From positions 1-50,669 of the forward strand of contig JBDTVS010000134.1 of NCBI GenBank assembly GCA_040007095.1: a stretch of 50,669 nt of DNA, given 5' to 3'. Made by a program: the position numbers and the translations under genes. Numbering within the stretch: position 1 is the stretch's first letter; each line of letters begins with the position of its first letter. The notes under the pieces are model-generated. The model saw nothing but the letters and a program-made list of their open reading frames with translations. It was not told the DNA's origin and made no database searches. The DNA is from JBDTVS01 sp040007095 (GTDB lineage: Bacteria; Acidobacteriota; Vicinamibacteria; Vicinamibacterales; CAVVIG01). This document shows, in pieces, positions 20,348 to 32,100 of the stretch.

Positions 20348-22018
20348 ATGGTATCTTCCTCCCTCTTGCGCAAACTGGTGCACAGAAAGACGACGTTCCT
20401 GGACCTGGTCAAACGCGAATCAGCGGGAGTACGACGCAAGATCGTCGTGACCTCCGGCGTTTCGGGGTTCGCCAACGCCGCGATCCTCGCGATCATCAAC
20501 GTGGCGGCGCGCCGCGCCGGCTTCAGCGCGCTCAATCTCCAGTACTTCCTGATGTTCGTCGTGGCGATGGCCCTCTACATCGTCTGCCTGCGCGTCAGCT
20601 CGCGCGAGATGAGCCGCGTGATGATCGATGTCGTGCACCGGATCCGACTGCGCGTTGCCGACAAGGTGCAGGCCTCCGAGCTGCTGATCCTCGAAAGCAT
20701 CGGCCGCAACCGGATCCTCAGCGCGGTCACCCAGGAGGCGACGATCATCGCCGACTCCGGCAGCGCCATCATCGGCGGGCTGCAGGCGGCGATCGTCGTG
20801 TTTTTCGCGTTCTTCTACATCGCGTTCCTGTCCCGGCCGGCGTTTTTCCTGACGCTGCTCACCTCGGTGCTCGGCATTGTCATCGTGCAGCAGAGCCGGG
20901 CGTTGTCGCGCCAGTGGATGAAGGCCACCAAGAGCAAGGAAGTCGAGTTCCTCAACTACACCACCCACGCGATCGAGGGGTTCAAGGAAACCAAGCTCAA
21001 CGCCAAGCGGCGGGCCGATCTCCGCCAGGACCTGCAGCGGTGCTCGACGGCCATCACCGAGTTGCGGATCAAGACCGAAAATCTCGCGACCGGCAACACC
21101 ATCCTCGCGCAATCGACCTTCTACGTGCTGATCGCGTCGGTGGTGTTCATCCTGCCGCCGCTGATTCCGACCTACACCCAGGTGATTGTCGAGATCACGA
21201 CGGCGATCCTGTTCATCATCGGGCCGCTCAAGCTGATTGTCGGGCTGGTGCCGTACTTCGCCATGTGCAACGAGGCGACGCGCGCCATCGTCGGCCTCGA
21301 GCAGGCGCTCGACGAGGGCCACGCCATCGCCAACCACGGCGAGCCCGTGCCGCTGCCATTGCTGCCGCCGCGGTTCCGCACGCTCGCGCTGGAGGACGTC
21401 CGCTTTGCGTATAAGAACGACAGCAGCGAGATCTTCGCGATCGGGCCGCTCTCCTTCTCGGTCGAGGCGGCCGAGATCGTGTTCATCATCGGCGGCAACG
21501 GCAGCGGCAAGTCGACGCTGCTGAAAGTGCTGGCCGGGTTGTATCCGCCCGACAGCGGCAACCTGCTCATCGACGGTGTGCCACTGGCACACGTCGATAC
21601 CCAAAGCTATCGCGAGCTGTTTGCCGCCATCTTCGCGGATTTCCATCTGTTTGAACGGCTGTACGGTCTGCTCGGCACCGACCAAGCCGTGGTGTCTGAT
21701 TTGCTGAAGCAGATGCAGCTCGAGGGCAGTGTCCGGGTCGTGCGCGACCGCTTCACGACGCTCGATCTGTCGACGGGACAGCGCAAACGCCTGGCGCTCG
21801 TCGTCAGCCTGCTCGATCACAAGCCGCTGCTGGTGTTCGACGAGCTCGCCGCGGATCAGGATCCGGAGTTCCGGCGGTTCCTTTACGAGGAGCTGCTGCC
21901 GGGGCTGAAGGCGCATGGCACCACCGTGATCGCGGCGACCCATGATGACCGCTACTTCCACGTCGCCGACAAGGTCATCAAGATGGAGTACGGAAAGGCC
22001 GCCTATGTTCGGCCGTAA
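20348..22018 (+). CDS. Cyclic-peptide-type ABC exporter (TMD-NBD fusion)
   Basis: 556-aa half-transporter of the SyrD/PvdE type that exports non-ribosomal peptides across the inner membrane and would act as a homodimer. Seen: an N-terminal membrane domain with hydrophobic helices between about residues 35 and 320, then an ATPase domain with Walker A GGNGSGKST (382-390), signature LSTGQRKRLAL (near 474) and Walker B LLVFDE followed by AADQDPEFRR, a stretch typical of this family. It is the first gene of the seven-gene plus-strand operon; its TAA overlaps the next start by 14 bases. The start is listed as ATG 20348; a GTG at 20378 is possible since neither has a clear ribosome binding site. It is the likely exporter of the lipopeptide and a self-protection factor. 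Confidence 0.93.
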   Translation: MVSSSLLRKLVHRKTTFLDLVKRESAGVRRKIVVTSGVSGFANAAILAIINVAARRAGFSALNLQYFLMFVVAMALYIVCLRVSSREMSRVMIDVVHRIRLRVADKVQASELLILESIGRNRILSAVTQEATIIADSGSAIIGGLQAAIVVFFAFFYIAFLSRPAFFLTLLTSVLGIVIVQQSRALSRQWMKATKSKEVEFLNYTTHAIEGFKETKLNAKRRADLRQDLQRCSTAITELRIKTENLATGNTILAQSTFYVLIASVVFILPPLIPTYTQVIVEITTAILFIIGPLKLIVGLVPYFAMCNEATRAIVGLEQALDEGHAIANHGEPVPLPLLPPRFRTLALEDVRFAYKNDSSEIFAIGPLSFSVEAAEIVFIIGGNGSGKSTLLKVLAGLYPPDSGNLLIDGVPLAHVDTQSYRELFAAIFADFHLFERLYGLLGTDQAVVSDLLKQMQLEGSVRVVRDRFTTLDLSTGQRKRLALVVSLLDHKPLLVFDELAADQDPEFRRFLYEELLPGLKAHGTTVIAATHDDRYFHVADKVIKMEYGKAAYVRP

Positions 22019-22925
22019 GTCACGGTCTGACCAGGACGACGTGGACGACGTCGTCGACGCGGACGACGGATTCGAGCCGGAGGAGCCGTCGTGGCTGCCG
22101 GATTGGCTGCACACCTGGCTGCGACGGTCGGGGATCTACCTGACCATCACCATCCTGCTGCTGGCCTTTGCGCTGGCGGCGACGTCGCACCGCGTCTTCC
22201 ATCGAGTCATGACCGGTCAGCGCGGCGTGCGCTGGTCGCTGTTCGGCGGCGGCACGGTGCTCAATCGCGACTATCCGGAAGGCTTGCGGGTGACGCCGCC
22301 GTGGGACGAGCTGTTCATCTACGACGTGCGGGTCCAGGAGATCAACGACACGGTGGTCGTGCTCTCGGCCAACGGCCTGCCGATCAAGGTGACCTACTCG
22401 TGCCGCTACCGCCCGGACCTGAACAAGGTGCCGTTGCTGCACCAGACCTACGGACCCAACTATGTGGAGACGCTGCTCAAGCCCGAGATCGTCAGCGCGC
22501 TCAGGGAAGTGCTCGGCAACTACCGGCCCGAGGAGATCTACTCACGCAGCGAAGAAGGCCTGGTTGACGAAATGTACCAATCGCTCGCCGCCGAGTTGAC
22601 CAACCGCTACGTCGTCATCCAGACGATCATCCTCAAAGAGCTGCGCCTCACCCCGGAGCTCGAAGGCGCGATCAATCAGAAGCTGGTGGACGAACAGAAT
22701 GCGCTGGCCTACGAGTTCCGGCTGCAGCGCGAGCGCAGCGAGGCGCAGCGCAAGGAGATCGAGGGCCAGGGGATCCAGGCGTTCCAACGCGTCTCCGGTA
22801 TCTCGATCCTGAAGTGGCGCGGCATCGAAGCGACCGAAGAACTGGCCAGGTCGCCAAACTCCAAGATCATCGTGATCGGTCCTGGCGAAGGACAGTTGCC
22901 GGTGATTCTGAACACCGACAAGTAG
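22005..22925 (+). CDS. SPFH/prohibitin-like (Band 7) membrane protein
   Basis: 306 aa. An acidic N-terminus (MFGRKSRSDQDDVDD...) is followed by a single membrane helix at about 43-60 (IYLTITILLLAFALAAT). Then comes an SPFH domain (RVFHRVMTGQRGVRWSLF, PWDELFIYDVRVQEIN, ELTNRYVVIQTIILKELRL) and a charged, probably coiled-coil stretch rich in Glu, Arg and Gln (KLVDEQNALAYEFRLQRE). The family assembles into oligomeric membrane scaffolds linked to microdomains, protease control or membrane stress. ATG 22005 lies within the end of the ABC gene and follows GGAAAGG. I know of no usual place for such a protein in NRPS clusters. Its position directly after the exporter suggests a role in organising export or synthesis at the membrane, or in withstanding a membrane-active product (inference). 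Confidence 0.85.
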   Translation: MFGRKSRSDQDDVDDVVDADDGFEPEEPSWLPDWLHTWLRRSGIYLTITILLLAFALAATSHRVFHRVMTGQRGVRWSLFGGGTVLNRDYPEGLRVTPPWDELFIYDVRVQEINDTVVVLSANGLPIKVTYSCRYRPDLNKVPLLHQTYGPNYVETLLKPEIVSALREVLGNYRPEEIYSRSEEGLVDEMYQSLAAELTNRYVVIQTIILKELRLTPELEGAINQKLVDEQNALAYEFRLQRERSEAQRKEIEGQGIQAFQRVSGISILKWRGIEATEELARSPNSKIIVIGPGEGQLPVILNTDK

Positions 22926-22936
22926 CGAGGCTGACC

Positions 22937-23137
22937 ATGCTGCCGATCGCTCTGCTGCCCCAGATCGTGCTCATTTACCTGCTGCTGTGCATGCTCGCCG
23001 CGTTCACGGGACGGCGCCGGCGCATCGGCTTCTGGGGCTTCTTCTTCCTGTCGATCATGCTGACCCCGATCGTGACATCGACCTTCATTTACTTCGCGGC
23101 GCCGCGGCCGCGCCGTCTGGCGCAGAGACGTTCGTGA
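22937..23137 (+). CDS. Small two-helix membrane protein
   Basis: 66-aa hydrophobic protein, MLPIALLPQIVLIYLLLCML followed by a short Arg-rich loop (TGRRRRIG) and a second helix (FWGFFFLSIMLTPIVTSTFI), with an Arg-rich end. The start ATG is preceded by GAGG at a reasonable distance. The TGA overlaps the GTG start of the following PKS/NRPS gene (GTGA), and the gene lies 11 bases after the SPFH gene. The tight packing argues that it is real. No family is recognised. It may be a partner or topological helper of the SPFH protein or the exporter (inference). Confidence 0.7.
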   Translation: MLPIALLPQIVLIYLLLCMLAAFTGRRRRIGFWGFFFLSIMLTPIVTSTFIYFAAPRPRRLAQRRS

Positions 23138-26100
23138 AGACGGCCGGGCCGGCCGACGCACGCGCCGGGCCGTCAACCATCAAGCGGGCGCTTGGCGCAA
23201 TCGATCGGCTGCAAAGCAGGCTGGACGCGGCCGAGCGCGCGCGCACCGAGCCGATCGCGATCGTCGGCCTGGCCTGCCGGCTGCCCGGCGGCGTGGACTC
23301 CCCCGAGAAGTACTGGCGGCTCCTGGCGGACGGCCGCGACGCGGTGACGGAGGTGCCAGCGGAACGCTGGAACATCGATCAGTACTTCGACGCCGATCCG
23401 GATGCGCCCGGCAAGATGTATTCGCGCCATGGCGGGTTCCTGCAGGGCGTCGACGGTTTCGACTCGTGGTTCTTCCGCATCTCCCCGAGAGAGGCGCAGA
23501 GCCTCGACCCGCAGCAGCGACTGCTGCTCGAAGTGGCGTGGGAGGCGCTCGAAGACGCCGGCATCGCCGCTGACACGCTGCGAGGCACCGCGACCGGTGT
23601 GTTCATCGGCATGACAACCAACGACTATGCGCAGTTGTTGATGCGTCAGGGCGACAGCCGCGGTCTCGACGCCTTCTTCTTCACCGGCAACCCGGCGAAC
23701 GCCGCGGCCGGACGTCTGGCCTACACGTTCGGCTTCCAGGGCCCGGCGATGGCGATCGACACGGCCTGCTCGTCGTCGCTCGTTTCCGTGCACCAGGCCT
23801 GCGCCAGCCTGCGAAGCGGTGAATGCCGGAGCGCGCTGGCCGGCGGGGTCAATCTGGTCCTCAGTCCTGATAACACTGTGGCCGTCTGCAAGACGCGCGC
23901 GCTCTCGACAACCGGCGCATGCCGGACGTTCGATCGGACCGCCGACGGGTTCGTGCGCAGCGAAGGGTGCGGACTGGTGCTGCTGAAGCGGCTGTCTGAT
24001 GCGATCGCCGACGGCGATTCGATCCGCGCCGTCATCCGTGGCTCGGCCGTGAATCAGGATGGCGCAAGCAGTGGATTTACCGTGCCGAACGGGCCCGCGC
24101 AGCAGACGGTCATCCGCCAGGCACTCGGCGCGATCGCGCCGGCGGACATCGATTACCTCGAAGCGCACGGCACCGGCACGCCGCTTGGCGACCCGATCGA
24201 AGTCACCGCCGCCACCGCCGTCCTCGGTGAAGGGCGCGAGCGATCGCGCCCGCTCTACATCGGATCGGTCAAGACCAACCTCGGACACTGCGAGGCCGCC
24301 GCGGGCATCGCCGCGTTGATCAAGACCGTGCTCGCCCTCCAGCACCAGGCGATTCCGCCGCACCTGCATCTTCGCGAGCCAAACCCGCTCATTTCGTGGG
24401 ACGGGCTGCCCGTGCGCGTGCCGCAGACGCTGACGCCGTGGCCGCGCACGGCGCGGCCGCGGCTGGCCGGCGTGAGCGCGTTCGGCGCGAGCGGCACCAA
24501 CGCGCATCTGGTGCTGGAAGAAGCGCCGCTCGAAGAAGCGGTTCGGCCGCCGGCGCCGATCGCAGCCGCGCCGGACCGTACGCGCCACGTGCTGGTGCTC
24601 TCGGCCCAACGGCGTGAAGCGCTTCCGCCGCTGATCGCGCGCTACCGCGAGCGCCTTGCGTCAGCCGAGGATGCGGACTTCGCCGACATCTGCTACTCGG
24701 CGGCCACCGGTCGCATGCACGGCCGCCACCGCATGACCGTCGTCGCGGCGAGCGCCGCGGAGGCGATCGCGCAACTCGACGCACTGGCCATCCGATTGAC
24801 GAGTGGCGGTGAGCCGGCAGACCCCGACGAGCCGCCGCGCGCGCCGCGCCTGGCATTCCTGTTCACGGGCCAGGGATCGCAATACGCCGGCATGAGCCGT
24901 ACGCTCTACGACACGCAGCCCGTGTTTCGGGATGCCATCGATCGCTGCGACGAGATCCTGGCCGCGCAGCCGGTCCGAGCGGACGAGGTCCGCATGTCGC
25001 TGCCGGATCTGCTGTTCGGCGACGGCTCGCCGTTGGACGACACGCGGCACACGCAGCCCGCGCTCTTCGCGCTGGAAACGGCGCTGGTGACGATGCTCGA
25101 TCGGTGGGGCGTGAGACCCGCCGTGGTCATGGGGCACAGCGTCGGCGAATTCGCCGCGGCGGTCGCCGCCGGCGTGTGTTCGCTCGCCGATGGCCTCACG
25201 CTGGTGCACGAACGCGCGCGGTTGATGGGCAGGCTGGCGCAGGACGGGGCGATGACGGCCGTGGCCGCCGGTGAACCACAGGTGCGTCAGGCGCTGAAGG
25301 GGTTCGAGACCGACCTCTCGATCGCCGCGATCAACGGACCGCAGAGCGTCGTCGTCTCGGGTCGCAAGACGGCGATGGTTCACCTCGTCAATCGTCTGTC
25401 CGCCCAAGGCATTCGCGCGGTGCCGCTCACCGTGTCGCACGCGTTTCACTCGCCGCTGATGGACCCGATCCTCGACGAGTTGACGGCGGCCGCGGGCGCC
25501 CTCACCTACTCGCCCCCGACCGTGCCCTGGATCTCGAATCTTACGGGGCAGCCGATGGCGGCGGCGCCCGACGCCGCCTACTGGCGGCAGCAGTGCCGCG
25601 CCGCGGTGCGTTTTTCCGACGGCGTCGACGCCCTCGTCGAGCAGCGCTGCGACGTGCTGCTCGAGATCGGGCCGCGGCCGACGCTGGTGCGGCTGGCCGC
25701 CCGATGCCGTCACGACGCGGGGTGGCTGAGTCTCGCCTCGCTCTCGCCGGGCGACGACGACTGGCAGGTGCTGCTCGACACGCTGGCCGCACTCTACGGT
25801 CGCGGCCTCAATCCCGACTGGCGCGCTTTCGATCGTCCATATCGGCGACGCCGGGTCGCGCTGCCGACGTATCCGTTCCACCGCACGCGCTACTGGGTTC
25901 CCAAGAAAGACGAGCCGATGCAGAAGACCGACCGCCTTACACCTGAAGTCGACGGCGCGCCGCCGCGGCGCGCCGCAGTACTCGCCGTCCTGCGGCGCGG
26001 CATCGCAACCTTGCTGCAGGCGCCGGAGTCCGAGATCAACATCAATCTGCCGTTCCTCGAGATGGGCGCCGACTCGCTGGTGATGGTCGAGGCGATCGGC

Positions 26101-29100
26101 CTCATCGAGCAGGAATTCGGGTTGAAGGTGACGATTCGCCGTTTCTTTGAAGATCTGTCGAGCATCGACGCGCTGGCCCAGTACATCGAGTCCGCCCTGC
26201 CATCAGCGAACGCAGCCGCCCCGATTCGACAGCCAATGGATGCGGCGCCAGCCAGCCCGGAACAACCACGCGTTCCCGCGCCACCGTCGTTCGAGGCCGC
26301 TCAGGTGGCGGGCGCAGTATCCCTCGAACGGATTCTCCTTGAACAGACGCGACTGATGACGCAGTTCCTGGCGCAGCAGGCGGACATCATGCGCCTGGCG
26401 GTCGGCGCGGCACCCACCTCGATGACGGCACGCCCGGCGCTCGATCGCGTACCGGCGCCAATGGACCCTCCCACCCTGCCAGGTTCGAACGGTTCCGTAC
26501 CGGGCAACGGACGCGGCGCCGAGGTATCGAGCGGAAAGGCGCACACGCCGGCCCCGCCGCCGCTGCCCTGGGGCGACCCGGTCGACTTGCGGGCGCGTGG
26601 TCTGACCGAAACGCAACATCGTCACCTCGAAGCCTTGATCGAGCGCTATACCGCGCGCACCCCGCAATCGAAGGCGCATACGCAGCACTACCGGCCGGTA
26701 CTGGCCGACAGCCGCGCGACCGTCGGGTTCCGTCTCTCCACCAAGGAGATGCTCTATCCGATCTGGGGAGCGCGTTCGGCCGGATCGCGGACCTGGGACA
26801 TCGACGGCAACGAGTACATCGACTTCACCATGGGCTTCGGCGTCCATCTCTTCGGCCACAAGCCGGACTTCATCCAGCAGGCGCTGCACGAGGATCTGGA
26901 GCGCGCCGTGGAGCTCGGCACCCGCTCGCACCTCGCCGGCGAGGTCGCCGCGTTGATGACCGAGCTGACCGGGCTCGATCGCGTCGCGTTCTGCAACTCG
27001 GGCACCGAAGCGGTGATGGCGGCCATCCGCCTGGCCCGCGCCGCTACCGGGCGCAGCAAGATCGCCATCTTCACCAACGCCTACCACGGCCATTCGGATG
27101 CCACGCTGGCGCGCGCCCAGAACACCGGCGGCCAGCTGATGAGCGTGCCGATGGCCCCCGGCGTGCCCGGCGCGGTTGCGGCAGACATCCTGGTACTCGA
27201 CTACGGTAGCGAGCAAGCGCTCGACATCATCCGCACGCGGGGACACGAGCTCGCCGCCGTGCTGGTGGAGCCGGTGCAGAGCCGCAATCTGAAGCAGCAA
27301 CCGGGCGCGTTTCTCCACGAGCTTCGCGCCATCACCCGGCAGGTCGGGGCCGCGTTGATCTTCGACGAGATGATCACCGGGTTCCGTGCCGATCCGGGTG
27401 GCGCCCAGGCCTACTTCGGGGTCAAGGCCGACCTCGCCACCTACGGCAAGATCGCCGGCGGCGGCATGCCGATTGGACTGGTGGCCGGTGCCGCGGCGTT
27501 CATGGACGGCGTCGACGGCGGCATGTGGCAATACGGCGACGGATCGTTTCCGGCGGCCGACCGTACCGCCTTCGGCGGCACCTTCTGCCAGCACCCGCTG
27601 GCGATGGCTGCGGCGCGGGCCGTCCTGCGCCACGTCAAGGAGCAGGGTCCGGCACTGCAGCGCCGCCTGAACGACCGCACCGACCGGATGGTCCGGACGC
27701 TGAACGACTACTTCACGGCGGAAGATGTCCCGATCGAGGCGACCAACTTTTCCTCGCTGTTCCGCTTCGAGTTCTCGTCCAACCTCGACCTGCTCTTCTA
27801 TCACATGCTCGAAAAGGGCATCTTCATCTGGGAGTGGCGGAGCTGCTTTCTGTCGGTGGCGCACTCGGACGAAGACATCCAGCGCTTCGTCGACGTGGTT
27901 CAGGAGAGCATCGACGATCTTCGTCGCGGCGGGTTCGCGCCGCGGCCGCCGCCCCGCGCGGGCGCACGCGGGACGGTCGCGGCAGCCGTCACCACCCGGA
28001 CGGCTCCGCTCAGCGACGCGCAGCGGCAGCTCTGGCTGCTGCTGCAAATCGAGGAGACCGCTTCGATCGCCTACAACGTCAGCACCACGGTGGAGCTCCG
28101 CGGCGCGCTCGACGCCGGGGCACTCCGCGCCGCGCTGCAGCGTGTCGTCGACCGTCATTCCGCGCTTCGATCGACGATTGCGGCCGACGGCGCCGGCCAG
28201 ATCGTGCACGAGCCGGCGCAGATCGACCTTCCCCTGACCGACCTCTCGCGCCGGCCTGCCGCCGAACGAGACCACGCAGTGGCGCGTTGGCGCGACGATG
28301 CCGGCCGTCAGCCGATCGACCTCGTGCGCGGCCCCGTGTTCCGGCCACAACTCGTCCGCCTGGCGCCAGACCGGCACGAGTTGCTGCTCACGGCTCACCA
28401 CATCCTCGCGGACGGCATCACGATGGCGGTGGTGATGAAAGAGCTGGCGGCGTTCTATAACGAACTGGTCGGCGGGACGCCCGGACAGCACGCCGTGCCG
28501 ATGCAGTTCAGCGAATACGTCGCCCTCTGCGACCAGCACCGCGACTCGCCGCCGATGAAGGCGCATGAGGCGTTCTGGCTCGAGCAGTTCGCCGACGGCG
28601 TGCCGCAGCTCGATTTGCCCGTCGATCGGATCCGCCCGCCAGTGAAGACCTATGCCGGAGGCCGGGTGATACGTCAGCTCGACGCCGCGACGCTGGCGGC
28701 GCTGCAACGGGTCAGCCGGGAGCACGCCTGCACCCTCAACATGACGCTGCTGACCGCGTTCGCCCTGCTGCTGCACCGCTTCACCGGACAGGACGATCTC
28801 GTCGTCGGCACGTCGGTGAGCGGCCGGCCGTTTCCGGGCAGCCAGGAGGTGGCCGGTTACTGCACCCACCTGGTGCCCGTGCGCAGCCGACTTCACGGCG
28901 ATCCGTCATTTTCCGAGCAGCTCGGCGAGATGAAGCGTCGCCTGCTCGACGTCTTCGATCACCAGGACCTGCCGTTCTCGGCGCTGCTGCAGAAGCTGCC
29001 GCTGGCGCGCCCGGCCGGCAGCTTTCCGCTGATCTCCGCCGTGTTCAATCTGGAACCGGCCCCGGCATCGCTCGAGTTCCACGGCTTGACGACGCAGCTG

Positions 29101-32100
29101 CTACCGCAGGCGGTGAGCTTCACGCCGTTCGATCTGTTCGTGAACGTGACCGTGGTCGGCGCCACGCTGGTCGTCGAGACCGACTTGAACGCCGATCTGT
29201 TCGACGAGTCCACCGTCAAGCGCATGATGGAGAGTTACGACGTGCTGCTCGGTGGCGCGATCGCCGCGCCGTCGGCGCCGGCGCGCGAACTGCCGCTGCT
29301 GACTCCCGCGACCCGTCATCGCGTGATGGTCGAATGGAACGACACGGCCAGGCCCTATCCCGAGAACGCGCGGGTGCACCGCATGTTCGAGCAGTGGGCG
29401 TCGGTGCAGCCCGGCGCCGTGGCGCTGCAGGTCGGCGGTGATGACGTCACCTACGGCACACTCAACGCGCGGGCCAATCAACTGGCGTGCTGGCTGCGGT
29501 CCCGCGGCGTCGGTCCCGACCGGCTGGTTGGAATCTGCTGCGAGCGGTCGCTCGAGATGCTGACCGCCGTCCTCGGTGTGATCAAGGCGGGCGGCGCCTA
29601 CGTGCCGCTCGATCCGGAGTATCCCGCCAGTCGCCTCGAATTCATGGTCGCGGACGCCGGCGCGCCGATCGTCCTGACCCAGGCGCGCTGGGCCGACCGC
29701 CTGCAGGGTTGCGCGGGCGAGCGGTTCCGTCTCGACACCGACTGGGCCCGCCTCGAGTCGATGCCCACCGGCAACCAGGCCGGCGAGGTGACCGGTGATC
29801 AGCTGGCCTACATGATCTACACGTCGGGCTCGACCGGGCGGCCGAAAGGCGCGCTGAACACGCACCGCGGCATCGCCAACCGCCTGTTGTGGATGCAGGA
29901 CACCTACCCCTTGACGCCGGACGACCGGGTGCTGCAGAAGACGCCGTTCAGTTTCGATGTGTCGGTGTGGGAGCTGCTGTGGCCGCTCACGGCGGGCGCT
30001 CGCGTGGTGATGGCGGTGCCCGGCGGGCACCGCGACCCGGCCTATCTGGTGGACCTGATCGATCGGGCGCAGATTACGACGATCCACTTCGTGCCGTCGA
30101 TGCTCGGCGCGTTTCTCGAGGGCCCCGGTCTCGATCGGTGCGGCTCTCTGAAGCGGGTGATTTGCAGTGGCGAAGCGCTCCCGCCGGAGTTGCTGCGCCG
30201 GTTCACGGCAGCGCTCGACGTGCCCATCCACAACCTGTACGGCCCGACCGAAGCCGCCGTCGACGTCACCGCGTGGGCATGCGATGCGGCGCAGGTGCGC
30301 TCGACCGTGCCGATTGGCAAACCGATCGCCAACAGTCAGATTTATGTGTTCGACGCCAGACGACAACCAGTGCCGATCGGGGTGACCGGTGAGATCTACA
30401 TCGGCGGGGTCGGCGTGGGACGCGGGTATCTCAACCGCCCGGAGCTCACCGAGCAACGATTTCTCCCGGATCCCGCCCGCCCTGGAGGGCACCTGTACCG
30501 GACCGGTGATCTGGCGCGCTTCCGGGCCGACGGCAATATCGAATATCTCGGCCGCGTCGATCATCAGGTGAAGATCCGCGGCTTTCGCATCGAGCTCGGG
30601 GAGATTGAAGCGGGCCTGCTGGAGTATCCCGGAGTGACCGGCGCGGTGGTGGTGGCGCAGGCGACCACCGCTGGCGGCCAGCGGCTGGTCGCCTACGTCG
30701 CCACCGCCGATCGCCCCGAGACGCTGGCCGCTTCGCTGCACGCGCACCTGGCGCGCACGCTGCCGGACTACATGGTGCCGTCGGCGTTCGTGGCGCTCGC
30801 GGCGATTCCGCTGCTGCAGAACGGCAAGATCGATCGCCGGCAGTTGCCGGGCGTAGCGGTCGGCGGATTGCACGTCACACCCGAGGCGGGCGTCGAATCG
30901 GATGTCGCCGCGGTTTGGGAAGAGGTCTTGCGGCAGACGCCGATCGGGGCCACCGACGACTTCTTCGCGCTCGGCGGCAACTCGCTGTCGGCCGGCCAGG
31001 TGGTGTCGCGAATCGGCGGCCGGCTGGAAACGCGGCTCGGCGTCAAGGACATCTTTCGCTACCCAACGGTGCGGTCGCTCGCCGGCGCCATCCGCAGGGC
31101 GAGTGGCCGCTCGTTCCCGCCGATCGCACCGCTCGCGCCGCAATCCGATTACGAGCTGTCGCACGCCGAGCGCCGCTTCTGGATCCAGGATCAGATCGCC
31201 AACCAGGACCGTGGCAACAGCCAGCCGGCCTGCTTTCTGATCGAAGGCGAACTGAATCGTGACGCGCTGCGCCGGGCATTTCACGCCGTGGTCTCGCGGC
31301 ATGACATGTTGCGCACCGTCTTCATCCAGAAGGACGGCGAGCCCCGCCAGCGGATCCTCTCGTTGACGGCGATCGGTTTCGACCTCGAGGAGACCGACGC
31401 GGCGGACGCCGCCGACGCTGAATTGTCGCTGCAGACGATTGTGCAGCGCCAGGCCGCCGCCCGCATGGACCTCGCCACGGGACCGCTGTTCCGGGCCCAA
31501 CTGGTCAGGCTCGGTCGAGACCGCCACGTCGCCGTCTGCAGCATGCATCACACCATCACCGACGGCTGGTCGGCCGGTGTGCTGCTGAACGACGTCACGG
31601 TGTTGTACGACGCGTTCGTGTCCGGCCGCGCCGATCCGCTGCCGCCGCTGGCTATCCAGTACAAGGACTATGCGGCCTGGCAGAACCAGATCACCGGCGG
31701 CGCGGCCGCCGAGGCGATGCGCGCCTACTGGCGGGCCAAGCTCGGCGGCGTGACGCCGTTGATGCTGCCGGCCGACGTCACGTCCCCTGGCGGCCACTCG
31801 CGGGCGGTCTCGCGCTTCGTGCTCGATCGTGATCTGGTCGGGCCGCTCGAAGCCACGGCGCGCCGGCAGGGCGCCACGCTCTTCATGGCGCTGCTGGCCT
31901 GCATCAAGGCGCTGTTGTACCGGCACACCGCGCAGGACGACATCACGGTCGGCACGCCGGTCTCCACCAGAATCCAGCCCGAGCTCGAGACGCAGATCGG
32001 CCCGTACTTGAATATCCTCGCGCTCAGGGACCGCGTGTCGGGCGACGACAGCCTGGCGTCGGTGCTGTCACGTGTTCGCGACACCACGCTCGACGCCTTT

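Noticed and set aside
20326..20357. Possible promoter TTGACC/TATCTT for the ABC operon
   Set aside because: The spacing is about 20 bases and the -10 would lie after the listed start codon; not convincing.
20420..22114. 564-codon minus-strand open frame under the ABC exporter
   Set aside because: Antisense shadow; the plus strand shows Walker A, signature and Walker B motifs in order.
26203..31926. Two long minus-strand open frames (26203-28896 and 29101-31926) under the PKS/NRPS hybrid
   Set aside because: They lie antisense to the aminotransferase, C and A domains, with low-complexity, motif-free products and no supporting ribosome binding site.
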